64,000 bases of DNA from DAIOEK01 sp963721445 (GTDB taxonomy: Bacteria > Chloroflexota > Anaerolineae > Anaerolineales > Anaerolineaceae): the NCBI GenBank assembly GCA_963721445.1, contig CAVRIZ010000005.1, positions 1,488,001 to 1,552,000 on the forward strand. Direction: 5' to 3'. Under the pieces are notes generated by a model that saw only the letters and a program-made list of their open reading frames with translations, was not told the DNA's origin and searched no databases. Made by a program: the position numbers and the translations under genes. Below are positions 36,859-46,199 of the stretch, one piece after another. The stretch's first letter is position 1. Every line of letters starts with the position of its first letter.

Positions 36859-37882
36859 CTACTTTATTTCTGAGATTTTAACGGGACGGTTCTCTTTCAT
36901 GGACTTGTTGGCTGCCATGGCGATCACCACGGGAACGCGGCCATCCATAATCGTAACAGGAGTTTCTTTGTTTTGTTGGATTGCATCCATGAATTCCTTC
37001 ATCTCGGACGCGAAAGATTCCATATACCGTTCAAGGAAGAAATACAGGGGCTTGGCTGAATTGACGCCATCGGCATTGCTGTAGACATGTGTGTCAGGAG
37101 TATTATTTGAGACGGCTACCATCCCCCCGGAACCAAAGGCTTCCACACGTTGATCATATCCATACGCTGCTTTACGGCTGTTATCAATCGTCCCGATCGC
37201 CCCATTCTTGAAGCGCAAAGTGATGACAGCGGTATCGATATCACCTGCTTTGCCAATCTCAGGATCGACAAGTACGGCTGCTGCTGCGAATACTTCTTCC
37301 ACAGGACTGCCGGATTGATACACTGCCATATCAAAATCATGGATGGTCATATCCAGGAACATCCCACCAGAGCTTCTGGCGTATTCGGGAGGCGGCGGAG
37401 CGGGGTCTCGGCTGGTTATGCGTAATATGTGCAGGTCCCCGATCTTGCCGGCAGCAATCATTTCGCGAACTTTTCGGAAATTTGCGTCAAAACGACGGTT
37501 GAATCCGATCTGGCATTTTACGCCGGCATCCTTAACGGCAGCGATCGCCGCGTCAATTTTCGCCAAATCGTGGTCGACCGGTTTTTCGCAGAAGATGTGT
37601 TTTCCGGCTTTCGCTGCTTCGATGATCAGCATGGAATGCGTATCCGTTGAAGAACAAATGGCTACCACTTCGATCGATTTATCATCCATTATCATGTGGT
37701 AATCCTGACCGAATTTCGTTACCCCAAGTTTCTCAGCCAGGTCCTTGGCTGCAGCCAGGTTGGCATCCACAATGCAGGCGACTTCGGCGCCCGGGACCCG
37801 ACGAGCCAGATTCTCGGCATGGATCTTTCCGATACGACCGGCACCGATAACACCGACTCTTAATAGTTTTTGTATCGCTCAT
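36859..37882 (-). CDS. iolG: Inositol 2-dehydrogenase (Gfo/Idh/MocA family), one-base frameshift near the 5' end
   Basis: A 340-residue NAD-dependent dehydrogenase that oxidises myo-inositol to 2-keto-myo-inositol (2-inosose). One extra A in the run at 37867-37871 hides the Rossmann start; corrected, the protein begins MSDTKLLRVGVIGAGRIGKI and HAENLARRVPGAEVACIVDA, the IolG hallmark. The catalytic EKPVDHDLA (Lys of the family) follows, then GFNRRFDANFRKVREMI and GGMFLDMTIHDFDMAVY. Start at 37882 follows AGAAGGAGAGCAAAG. It lies 16 bp after iolE in the same direction. Close paralogues act on chiro- or scyllo-inositol, so the exact isomer is uncertain. Confidence 0.9.
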
Positions 37883-37898
37883 CTTTGCTCTCCTTCTA

Positions 37899-38798
37899 TT
37901 AATACCCAATGGATTTGAGATATTCACGGTTACGGATGGCGGAATCTTTTGGCTTGCCCATGCCAGGAAGAACATCCTGCTCGACCACGATCCACCCCTC
38001 AAACTTTTGATTCTCAAGTTCCTTCTTGATGGAGGGGAAATCTACAGCACCTTTGCCTAATTCGCAGAACACACCATTCCCAACTGAGGTGATGTAATCC
38101 CATCGTCCAGTCCGCGATTGCTCCGCCACCTGAGGTTGGCAATCCTTGTAATGCATGTGCCAGACCCGTTTCCCCTGTTTCTTCAGGAAGTGCAGCGGAT
38201 CACCTCCGGCGAATTGGTAATGTCCTGTATCGAGGCATAACCCCACCAGATATGGATCTGTGAGCTGTAGCAGGAGATCAATCTCGTACGGGGTTTCTAC
38301 GTAGCCGCCGCAGTGGTGATGAAAGACCAGGCGCATTCCTGTTTCTTCTTTAACCGCACGGGCGATTTTTTCCACCCCTTCCGCGAAGGTCTTCCATTCT
38401 GCGGCAGATAAACCCATGACCGGTTTAACCCTACCGGCATTCTTGGTTCGTTCGGGAATTTTGCCATTATCATCGGCTAATACAATGAAAGGAGAGCTCT
38501 CCTTCCACGCCGCAAGAAGTCGCGCCACTTTCAATGCGGCTTCAATGCCGGCTTTATGGGTGGTTGCATCTTTCAAGGCGACCGGAACAAAAGCCCCGAG
38601 AAGCGTGAGATCTCTATTCTGCAGCTCTTTTTTCAGAACCTTCGGATCCGTCGGCATGAACCCCCAATCGCCTAACTCAGTACCGACATATCCGGTTTCC
38701 TGCATTTCGTCCAGGACCTGGTCGTAAGTTGCAGCTTTGCCGTCCAGATCAAATTCCAGGGCTCCCCATGAGCAAGGTGCATTCGCAATTCGGATCAT
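37899..38798 (-). CDS. iolE: Inosose dehydratase-like TIM barrel protein
   Basis: A 299-residue xylose-isomerase-like TIM barrel. IANAPCSWGALEFDLDGK at the N-terminus is the IolE/MocC signature, and metal ligands are visible at GTELGDWG (Glu), FHHHCGGYVETP, LCLDTGHYQFAGGDP and HMHYKDCQP. IolE dehydrates 2-inosose to 3D-trihydroxycyclohexane-1,2-dione. ATG at 38798 follows GGAGAGATATCT; an in-frame ATG 14 codons upstream lies in the terminator region. It precedes iolG, and is separated from iolD by a hairpin. Confidence 0.88.
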   Translation of the reverse strand: MIRIANAPCSWGALEFDLDGKAATYDQVLDEMQETGYVGTELGDWGFMPTDPKVLKKELQNRDLTLLGAFVPVALKDATTHKAGIEAALKVARLLAAWKESSPFIVLADDNGKIPERTKNAGRVKPVMGLSAAEWKTFAEGVEKIARAVKEETGMRLVFHHHCGGYVETPYEIDLLLQLTDPYLVGLCLDTGHYQFAGGDPLHFLKKQGKRVWHMHYKDCQPQVAEQSRTGRWDYITSVGNGVFCELGKGAVDFPSIKKELENQKFEGWIVVEQDVLPGMGKPKDSAIRNREYLKSIGY

Positions 38799-38831
38799 AG
38801 ATATCTCTCCAATAGGTCTGAAATGGATGAT

Positions 38832-38864
38832 CAAAAACAAAATACCCTCAATTAGAGGGTATTT
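38832..38864 (-). terminator. Terminator hairpin between iolD and iolE
   Basis: A 10-bp stem (AAATACCCTC/GAGGGTATTT) followed on the minus strand by TTTTGTTTTTG. It would end the transaldolase-iolD message or set its ratio to iolE-iolG. Confidence 0.8.
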
Positions 38865-38872
38865 TTCATCGA

Positions 38873-40735
38873 CTAGAAGTAATATCGCTCCCTTTTTTTC
38901 TTTTCATCATATTCTTTTCGAGCGGACTTTACTGATTCCATCTGGCTGGTTTCGGCGATCGCCACATCCCACCAAGATTCATACCCAGGTACTTTTTCTT
39001 CCCGATCTGTTTGAACGACGATCACGCAGGTATGTGTTGCTGCGCGGGATTTCTGTAATGCATCTTTAAAACCGAGGATGGTATCCGCTTCGAAGACTTC
39101 CGCGCCCAGACTAGCGGCATTTTGTGCAAAGTTGATTGATAATTGTGGACCTGTGAGCGAATCCGTCTTGGGATCACGTTCCCGTAAATAGGTTCCAAAC
39201 CCTTTGCTCCCGATGGAATGGCTCAGCGCGCCGATGGACCCAAAACCGAGGTTATTCACAACCACAATGATAAGCTTGATTCCCTCTTGAACCGCCGTGA
39301 CGATCTCGGTGGGATTCATCAGATAGGTGCCGTCGCCAACCCAGACATATACTTCACGGGATGGATCAGCCATTTTCACACCAATGCCGGCTGGAATTTC
39401 GTATGCCATGCACGAATAGCCATATTCCATGTGGTATGAATTAGGCGTGTGCGCTCGCCAGAGTTTGTGCAGATCACCTGGCTGGCTGCCCGCTGCAGAA
39501 AGTAAGACATCTTTCGGTTGGGCGGATTCCCAAATCGCGCCGATGACTTCACTCTGGGCGGGAACCGGCTGATGATTCAGGTGGAACAATCGTTCGGTCT
39601 CTTTTTCCCATTGCTCCTTGAGAGCAGCGATCTCACGGGCGTATTGCTCTGATACATGGAACTCCTTCATCAGGGAAGTGAGCTCGATCAGGGTCTCTCT
39701 GGCGTCTGCTGTGAGCGGAACTGCATAGTGCTTGAAGGCATCCATCTCAAACAGGTTGATATTGATGAAACGCACATCTGGATTCTGGAAAGCAGTTTTG
39801 GATGCGGTCGTGAAATCACTATACCGTGTTCCAATTCCGATCACGAGGTCTGCATCATGGGCGACTCGGTTGGCGGCTAATGTTCCGGTCGCACCTATTG
39901 CCCCCAAATTGCACGGGTGATCATATGGAAGCGAACCCTTGCCAGCCTGGGTCTCCCCGACCGGGATGCCTGTCTGTCGGCAGAACCGATCCAACGCTCC
40001 ACTGGCTGTGCTGAAGAGGACGCCGCCACCGGCAACGATAAGAGGTTGTTTCGCAGATTGGATCAAGCGGACAGCTTCCTCCAGTCGCGACCTGTCTGCC
40101 AATGGGCGGTGGATACGCCAGACGCGTTTTTTGAAGAACGCTTCGGGATAATCAAACGCCTCCGCCTGCACATCTTGCGGAAGAGCAAGCGTGACGGCGC
40201 CGGTATCCACAGGGGAAGAGAGAACCCGCATGGCTTCCGGCAGGGATGTCAGCAACTGATCCGGTCGATTGATCCGATCCCAATAGCGGGAGACCGGTTT
40301 GAAACAGTCGTTGACACTAATATCCTGGGTGTTGGGAGATTCGAGTTGCTGTAAAACCGGGGCTACATTTCTTCTTGCAAAGATATCTCCGGGGAGGAGA
40401 AGTACAGGTAGCCGATTTATTGTCGCCAGAGCTGCACCGGTAACCATATTGGTGGCGCCTGGTCCGATGGAAGAAGTGCAGGCGAACATCTGCCGGCGGT
40501 TCTTCATTTTGGTAAAACCACTGGCGATATGAACGGCTGCCTGTTCATTGCGAACCATAATGTACTTGAAGTCAGGGTTTTCCTGTAGCGCCTGGCCGAT
40601 CCCGGCTACGTTACCGTGCCCAAAAATTCCCAATACACCGGCGAACATCGGGTTTTGGTCACCATCTGATTCGATGTATTGGTTCTTCAAGAACCGGATC
40701 AGGGCTTGCGCCATAGTGAGACGGATGGATCCCAT
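38873..40735 (-). CDS. iolD: 3D-(3,5/4)-trihydroxycyclohexane-1,2-dione hydrolase (ThDP-dependent)
   Basis: A 620-residue thiamine-diphosphate enzyme that opens the cyclohexane ring to 5-deoxy-glucuronate. N-terminal IFGHGNVAGIGQALQENP carries the catalytic Glu neighbourhood of the family, with ACTSSIGPGATNMVTGAA. The ThDP motif runs GDGTYLMNPTEIVTAV (around residue 470) to VVVNN. Length and motif order match IolD. 18 bp downstream of the transaldolase gene on the same strand, so one operon; a terminator follows. Confidence 0.94.
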   Translation of the reverse strand: MGSIRLTMAQALIRFLKNQYIESDGDQNPMFAGVLGIFGHGNVAGIGQALQENPDFKYIMVRNEQAAVHIASGFTKMKNRRQMFACTSSIGPGATNMVTGAALATINRLPVLLLPGDIFARRNVAPVLQQLESPNTQDISVNDCFKPVSRYWDRINRPDQLLTSLPEAMRVLSSPVDTGAVTLALPQDVQAEAFDYPEAFFKKRVWRIHRPLADRSRLEEAVRLIQSAKQPLIVAGGGVLFSTASGALDRFCRQTGIPVGETQAGKGSLPYDHPCNLGAIGATGTLAANRVAHDADLVIGIGTRYSDFTTASKTAFQNPDVRFININLFEMDAFKHYAVPLTADARETLIELTSLMKEFHVSEQYAREIAALKEQWEKETERLFHLNHQPVPAQSEVIGAIWESAQPKDVLLSAAGSQPGDLHKLWRAHTPNSYHMEYGYSCMAYEIPAGIGVKMADPSREVYVWVGDGTYLMNPTEIVTAVQEGIKLIIVVVNNLGFGSIGALSHSIGSKGFGTYLRERDPKTDSLTGPQLSINFAQNAASLGAEVFEADTILGFKDALQKSRAATHTCVIVVQTDREEKVPGYESWWDVAIAETSQMESVKSARKEYDEKKKRERYYF

Positions 40736-40753
40736 ATTTTCTCCTTGGATGGA

Positions 40754-41836
40754 TTACTTAATGTCGGGATTGGGCAGCATGTAATCACGCATCAAACCCT
40801 GAAGCTCGTGATAGGAAGCGATAAATCCGCGCAAGGTGCGGACTGTTGCGCCGTAGGTATCGAACTGTTCCACGGTCATGCCGTTCTCTTCGTATGCCAT
40901 CCGAAAATCGGGGATTTTCTTCAGCATCTCTGCCACGATCTTAGGGTCAACCGGATCATTCATCCGTTCTTTGACCTCAATCTTGCTATCATTGATTTTC
41001 AACTGCCATTCGTAGGGGATCGTGAGGACAATATCTCCGCCAATGAATTCAGACCAGTGACCGAGGTGGCGGTAGGCAGCTGCTAAAAGACGGGTGCGGT
41101 AACCACGTTGTTGATATATAGTGTAGGCGTTCTTAAAACAGGCAATACCCGCCCAATCCAAATAGGCAGGATCGATTTCGATACCATCGCGCTTGACTAC
41201 AGCTTTCATCCAATCATCTGTTCGCCCGACCATGATAGTACAAACTGGAGACATCTCCGCAATGGATAATCCCTCCGCTGTTCGACGGGTTAATCCACGC
41301 TCCACTGCTTCTGCCACCGCTATAGCCTGGGGTACAGTGAATGATACGGTTGCATTGATCGATACACCATGATAGGTTGCTTCTTCCACTGCCCAAATTC
41401 CGGCTTCCGTGGCGGGGACTTTGACTTGCATATTCGGCGCGAGTGCACCAAAGTAGACCGCATGTTCGGTGATTGCGTGCGGGTTGCGGTAAAAAGCAGG
41501 ATTGGTTTGGATCGACAATCGGCCTTTCTTTCCTTTTTCCCGGTCAAAGATCGGTCGCAACAATTCTGCCCCGCGAACAGCCATCTCTTCAATAAGTTGC
41601 CAGGTGATCTCTACTTCGGAGCGGGTGGGAATATCAGAAATGATATGAGGGATTCGTTCTTTCCAGAGGTCTAACTCTTTTTTAAGCACATTCACCACGA
41701 TGGTGGGATTGGATGTCGCGCCGACTGCGCCATGTGCAATGGCATAGGTAAGTTCTTGGATGGAACAAGAGTCGTTCCAGTAATCGGTTCTGGTAGTGGA
41801 AACCGTTTGATGTAAATTGCTTTTATAGACAGCCAT
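40754..41836 (-). CDS. Transaldolase family protein in the inositol cluster
   Basis: A 360-residue class I aldolase barrel. Visible features are TDYWNDSCSIQELTYAI (Asp near residue 18-22), TSNPTI (residues 41-46) and the Schiff-base Lys139 in QVKVPATEAGIW, then GVSINATVSFTVPQA and TIMVGRTDDWM. It is closer in plan to the general transaldolase/FSA fold than to a textbook TalB. Lying first in the operon with iolD, just across from the RpiR regulator, suggests a catabolic role in inositol breakdown, perhaps cleaving the C6 keto-acid product, rather than pentose phosphates. A fructose-6-phosphate aldolase role is the alternative. ATG preceded by AAGGAGTATTA. Confidence 0.82.
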   Translation of the reverse strand: MAVYKSNLHQTVSTTRTDYWNDSCSIQELTYAIAHGAVGATSNPTIVVNVLKKELDLWKERIPHIISDIPTRSEVEITWQLIEEMAVRGAELLRPIFDREKGKKGRLSIQTNPAFYRNPHAITEHAVYFGALAPNMQVKVPATEAGIWAVEEATYHGVSINATVSFTVPQAIAVAEAVERGLTRRTAEGLSIAEMSPVCTIMVGRTDDWMKAVVKRDGIEIDPAYLDWAGIACFKNAYTIYQQRGYRTRLLAAAYRHLGHWSEFIGGDIVLTIPYEWQLKINDSKIEVKERMNDPVDPKIVAEMLKKIPDFRMAYEENGMTVEQFDTYGATVRTLRGFIASYHELQGLMRDYMLPNPDIK

Positions 41837-41961
41837 TAATACTCCTTGAGACCTATCTTCGGGGAAGTTTCAACCTGACGCGCTCTATGCACACGTTAGC
41901 ACCAATTATACCAAATCGTATCAAAAACGGGGCTTAAAGTCAAGCCGAAATGAAAGATATC

Positions 41962-42032
41962 TTGCAAAATAATTAAATATGTTGTATCATTTTCAAATGC
42001 AAGAATAATTACATAAATTGCAAATATTGCAA
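41962..42032. promoter_or_regulatory. Cluster of TTGCAA-type repeats in the divergent iol/rpiR promoter region
   Basis: TTGCAAAATAATTAAATA at 41962 and ATGCAAGAATAATTACATA at 41997 are near-identical direct repeats 35 bp apart; two further TTGCAA palindromes are at 42018-42023 and 42027-42032. They occupy the 243-bp gap between the two divergent genes and are likely operators of the adjacent RpiR regulator. Confidence 0.55.
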
Positions 42033-42079
42033 GTACGTATACAGGGCTGTGTAAGGTAGAGTTTCATCGGGAGGGCGTT

Positions 42080-42964
42080 ATGGTAGTAAATGTCGAAAAC
42101 CAATCTCACGATTTTATCCAGCTAGTCTCTCTTCGATACCCGGAATTAACCAAAAGCGAAAAGCGAATTGCCACCTATCTCCGTAAAAATCTGGATGATT
42201 GCGCCTTCCTTTCGGCGGCAGAAGTGGCTGACCGTTTGGCTGTAAGTGAAGCAACGGTTGTCCGGTTTGCCAGAAACATGGGATTTGGCTCTTATCCATC
42301 TCTTCGGGAAGAACTACAAAACAATTTTCGTAAACGTATCACACATTCATCCCGATTGCGTTCTAAGCTGGACGATCTTCGCCAGGCGGGGGATATCTTC
42401 GAACGCCTAACAGTCAGTGAGATCGATTATCTCACCCAGGCTCTGGAGACCGTTGACCGAAAACAATTACATGAAGCCGTGACATTGTTAACAGAACGGG
42501 AACGGGTCTATGTGTTTGGTTTAGGACCTTCCATTACTCTGGTCGATTTGTTGGATCTCAGGCTTAAAAGATCTGGGAAAGTGGTTATCACCCTGACCGA
42601 ATCGGGCAGGGAAGTGTTGGAGAACCTGTTGATCATGGGTCCAGATGACCTTTTATTTCTGATCGGTTTCTTTGATGTCAACCCGACCATGACCCTGGTT
42701 ATGGATTATGCGAGGGAAGTTGGATGCAAGATCATATTATTGACCGATACCCTGGGTTCGATCATTGGCGATAAAGCGGATGTTGTTCTTGCAGCCGACC
42801 GCGGTCCGGTCTCAAAATTCCATTCGCTGGTCGTACCGATGACCATCATAAATACATTGTTACTCTCTGTCGCAAGTCAGGTACAGGAGAAAGTATTACC
42901 TACCCTCGACAGATTGGACATGCTGCGCGAAAGACTAAAAGAGCAAAACGAAAAAGACATCTAA
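42080..42964 (+). CDS. RpiR family transcriptional regulator (IolR-like)
   Basis: A 294-residue regulator with an N-terminal RpiR helix-turn-helix (TKSEKRIATYLRKN, then AAEVADRLAVSEATVVRFAR) and a C-terminal SIS sugar-phosphate-binding domain (VYVFGLGPSITLVDLLDLRL, LIMGPDDLLFLIGFF). RpiR-type IolR proteins control inositol genes in Sinorhizobium and Salmonella, which fits its position between iol genes and a transporter. SIS ligands are often sugar or inositol phosphates. TCGGGAGGGCGTT before the ATG. It could be autoregulated through the nearby TTGCAA sites. Confidence 0.9.
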   Translation: MVVNVENQSHDFIQLVSLRYPELTKSEKRIATYLRKNLDDCAFLSAAEVADRLAVSEATVVRFARNMGFGSYPSLREELQNNFRKRITHSSRLRSKLDDLRQAGDIFERLTVSEIDYLTQALETVDRKQLHEAVTLLTERERVYVFGLGPSITLVDLLDLRLKRSGKVVITLTESGREVLENLLIMGPDDLLFLIGFFDVNPTMTLVMDYAREVGCKIILLTDTLGSIIGDKADVVLAADRGPVSKFHSLVVPMTIINTLLLSVASQVQEKVLPTLDRLDMLRERLKEQNEKDI

Positions 42965-43116
42965 TTTCATAGTGGCAATGAGGAGGTAGAACGGAACGAA
43001 TATTGAGTTTTACGATGCGTTTTTCAACTAATATATTCGAATTCCATTTTTCCCGTAAAGAAGTTGATTCTCAACCCTGTCAAAGGACCGGACTAGTTGA
43101 GATGAGGAGAAAATAA

Positions 43117-44955
43117 ATGGCATTGACAAGTAATGACCAAACGAGCACATCAGACCAACTGATGGCAAGTATTCGCCGATTTTTTCGTTGGCTAACAACA
43201 GCAAGAGTTGTCCTGTCTTTGATCATGCTTGCCGTGATGATCGTCATGGTCGTGATTCCTCTTTACCAATTGGTCGCGACAACCCTTACGTGGGGCCCAA
43301 CTGATATTCCCAGATATCCCGGATCGATAGAAGGAAAATTCACAATTTTCCATTATGTCAGGATGTTGACGGGCAGGTTAAGTCAGATCTATACCTACGC
43401 TCCTTTGCAGCACTCATTGACAGTGTCTATAGGAGCCACTCTGCTGGCGCTGCTGATTGGCGGATCGCTTGCCTGGTTGGTTGTTCGCACAGACATGCCT
43501 GGCAGGAAGATCATTAACCAGCTTGCGGTAATCCCATATATCATGCCTTCCTGGACCCTGGCTCAAGCGTGGGTAGTTCTCTTTAAGAACCGGCTTTCAG
43601 GAGGTACACCGGGATTTTTCGAGTTTGTTGTCGGACAGGCTCCCCCGGATTGGTTATCGTACGGACCGGTTCCGATCATCGTTTGCAGTGCCTTGCATTA
43701 TTACACTTTCTTTTTCCTGTTCGTCTCTGCCGCCCTGATGTCCATCGATTCTAACCTTGAGGAAGCAGGCGATCTAATGGGCGCAAATCGCTGGCGGATC
43801 TTGAGAAAGATCACATTTCCGCTTGTATTACCTGCGGTTCTTTCCGGCGTAATAATGACCTTCTCCAAGGTATTGGGTACTTTTGGTGGACCAAATATTC
43901 TAGGTACCCCGGTTAATTACTATGTGCTGGCTACCATGCTGAGAGGAAGTCTGGGTATTGGAGACAAAGCGGATGCGTTTGTTTTGGCGATCGTATTGAT
44001 ATTATTCGCAATTGTCACAATTTCGCTCAACCAGAAGCTGGTAGGCACCCGGAAAAGTTATGAGACCATTGGCGGACGCGGTTTCGTCGCGCAACTGAGT
44101 AAACTGGGAAATGCCAAAAGGATCCTGTTCGTTTCCACGATCATCTTCCAGATTTTAGTCATTGCCCTTCCGTTGGGACTTCTCATCTATTCAACTATCA
44201 TGTTGACGGATGGGAACTACAGTTTGAGCAACCTCACTCTGCAGCATTGGGTTGGATTGGGAGATACCATCTATAACCACGGGGAACCGGGCGTACTGCG
44301 CAATCCCAAGATTTATGCAACCGCCTGGAACTCCATAAAACTATCCTTGTTTACTGCTTTTTTCACGGCTTTTCTGGGAGTGATATTGGGTTATGCCATC
44401 GTCAAAGGGAGAGGTACACGGCTTTCCAAATTGGTTGAGCAGTTAGCGTATATACCTTACGTCATCCCGGGGATTGCCTTTGGCGCGGTATATATAGCCA
44501 TGTTTGCACGAAAGCTGGGGCCTTTCCCGCCCTTGTATGGCACATTCGCTTTATTGGTGATCGTTTCGGTAGCAAAACACCTCCCATATTCATCGCGGTC
44601 AGGTGTCTCGGCGATGATGCAGGTCGGACGAGAGTTGGAGGAAGCCGGTCAGGTTGCGGGTGCGAACTCATGGGAACGCTTCAGGCGAATCATCTTCCCA
44701 CTGACCACCAGCGGATTTACATCTGGTTTTCTATTGACCTTCATTACTACAATGCGTGAGCTCTCTCTGATCATTTTGTTGGTAACACCCGCCACACAAT
44801 TATTGGCAAGTCAGACCATGTTTTATACAGAGAATGGAAGCGATCAGATGGCAAATGCAGTCATATTGATACTGATTGCTATTGTGGCCGTTGGAAATTT
44901 CGTAATTGGAAAATTCAGTAGGGGTGGTAGTCTTAAAAAAGGTCTTGGAATGTAG
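43117..44955 (+). CDS. ABC transporter permease with two fused permease domains (AfuB/FbpB-like)
   Basis: A 612-residue protein with 12-13 membrane segments forming two BPD_transp_1 domains. The EAA coupling loops are LEEAGDLMGANRWRILRKI in the first half and LEEAGQVAGANSWERFRRI in the second, so one gene supplies both channel halves. Fused permeases of this kind belong to the ferric iron (FbpB/HitB) and hexose-phosphate (AfuB) groups. It follows the RpiR gene and precedes its ATPase by 11 bp. Ribosome site GATGAGGAGAAAATAA. Substrate not determined from sequence. Confidence 0.92.
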   Translation: MALTSNDQTSTSDQLMASIRRFFRWLTTARVVLSLIMLAVMIVMVVIPLYQLVATTLTWGPTDIPRYPGSIEGKFTIFHYVRMLTGRLSQIYTYAPLQHSLTVSIGATLLALLIGGSLAWLVVRTDMPGRKIINQLAVIPYIMPSWTLAQAWVVLFKNRLSGGTPGFFEFVVGQAPPDWLSYGPVPIIVCSALHYYTFFFLFVSAALMSIDSNLEEAGDLMGANRWRILRKITFPLVLPAVLSGVIMTFSKVLGTFGGPNILGTPVNYYVLATMLRGSLGIGDKADAFVLAIVLILFAIVTISLNQKLVGTRKSYETIGGRGFVAQLSKLGNAKRILFVSTIIFQILVIALPLGLLIYSTIMLTDGNYSLSNLTLQHWVGLGDTIYNHGEPGVLRNPKIYATAWNSIKLSLFTAFFTAFLGVILGYAIVKGRGTRLSKLVEQLAYIPYVIPGIAFGAVYIAMFARKLGPFPPLYGTFALLVIVSVAKHLPYSSRSGVSAMMQVGRELEEAGQVAGANSWERFRRIIFPLTTSGFTSGFLLTFITTMRELSLIILLVTPATQLLASQTMFYTENGSDQMANAVILILIAIVAVGNFVIGKFSRGGSLKKGLGM

Positions 44956-44966
44956 GAGAAGAAATC

Positions 44967-46049
44967 ATGACGACAACAATCACTATAAAAAATCTAAGCA
45001 AACATTTTGGGAAAACCGCTGCGGTTAACAATGTCAGTCTTGATATCGAAGCTGGATCATTTTTAACTCTCCTTGGACCTTCAGGTTGTGGGAAGACCAC
45101 CCTGTTACGTTGTGTCGCAGGATTGGAAGACCCCGATGGAGGAGAGATCTATATCGGGGATAAACTGGTTTTTTCGTACGAAAAGGGTATTTCACTTCCA
45201 TCAGGAAAACGAGACCTTGGTCTGGTCTTCCAGAACTATGCTTTATGGCCCCATATGAAGGTGGATAAGAATCTCACTTTTGCGCTCGAGATCCAAAAAA
45301 TGGGCAAAGAGGAGATGCAAAAACGCGTTAAAGAATCGTTGGCTGAAGTAAAAATGGAAGGGTATGAAGATCGATACCCACGCGAGATGAGTGGCGGGCA
45401 ACAGCAGCGAATTGCTCTGGCGCGGATGCTGGCTTATCGTCCAAAAGTATTTCTCATGGACGAGCCCCTCTCAAACCTGGATGCCCGCCTTAGAATGGAC
45501 ATGCGTTCTGAGATAAAACGGCTTCACCATTCTTCAGGGGCAACCACGATCTATGTGACCCATGATCAAGTGGAAGCGTTGACCATGTCCACGAAAATTG
45601 CGGTAATGCGGGAAGGTGTGATTCAACAATTGGATATTCCGGACCGTGTCTATCATTATCCGGCCAATCTATTTGTGGCTGACTTTATCGGCAACCCCAA
45701 GGTTAACTTGCTGGAAGGTATAGTGACCAAAACGGATATTGTGGACCTTGGAAATTTCAAGCTTCATACAAATACGCATAATGCTAATGGAAAAGTGGTA
45801 GTTGGTGTCCGACCGGAGGATATCGCCATTTCAACCAATGCCGCCCCAGATGCATTTGAATTCCGGGCTTATTCTGTTCTCCCTTCAGGAGCAGATACAA
45901 CTATTGTTGCTATGCAGCAAAATATGGAAATAACGATAAAGGTTATGGGAATCAGCGATATCAAGATGGACGATAAAATCTGGTTAAAGTTCGAACCAAA
46001 AACACTTAATCTATATGACAAAGAGAGCGGAAATCTACTCGTGCCTTGA
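44967..46049 (+). CDS. ABC transporter ATP-binding protein (AfuC/FbpC/PotA class)
   Basis: A 360-residue ATPase. Walker A LGPSGCGKTTLLRCVAG, Q-loop VFQNYALWP, signature MSGGQQQRIALARM, Walker B VFLMDEPLSNLDARL and H-loop YVTHDQVEAL are all intact. The C-terminal about 110 residues are a TOBE-type regulatory domain (VGVRPEDIAI). It energises the fused permease of the same operon. No substrate-defining motif is visible; PotA, FbpC and AfuC cannot be separated by eye. Confidence 0.93.
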   Translation: MTTTITIKNLSKHFGKTAAVNNVSLDIEAGSFLTLLGPSGCGKTTLLRCVAGLEDPDGGEIYIGDKLVFSYEKGISLPSGKRDLGLVFQNYALWPHMKVDKNLTFALEIQKMGKEEMQKRVKESLAEVKMEGYEDRYPREMSGGQQQRIALARMLAYRPKVFLMDEPLSNLDARLRMDMRSEIKRLHHSSGATTIYVTHDQVEALTMSTKIAVMREGVIQQLDIPDRVYHYPANLFVADFIGNPKVNLLEGIVTKTDIVDLGNFKLHTNTHNANGKVVVGVRPEDIAISTNAAPDAFEFRAYSVLPSGADTTIVAMQQNMEITIKVMGISDIKMDDKIWLKFEPKTLNLYDKESGNLLVP

Positions 46050-46199
46050 CATAACGAGATCGGATAGCTTGCTCGCAATTTGAGATCCGGGATTATTGAA
46101 AGGAATATTACAACCAGAAGGAGGAAGATGGAATAACGTAGTAGTGCATATCGTTGTTTTTGCCAATTTCTGTTTCCTAATCATGTTCAGGAGGAAGAA

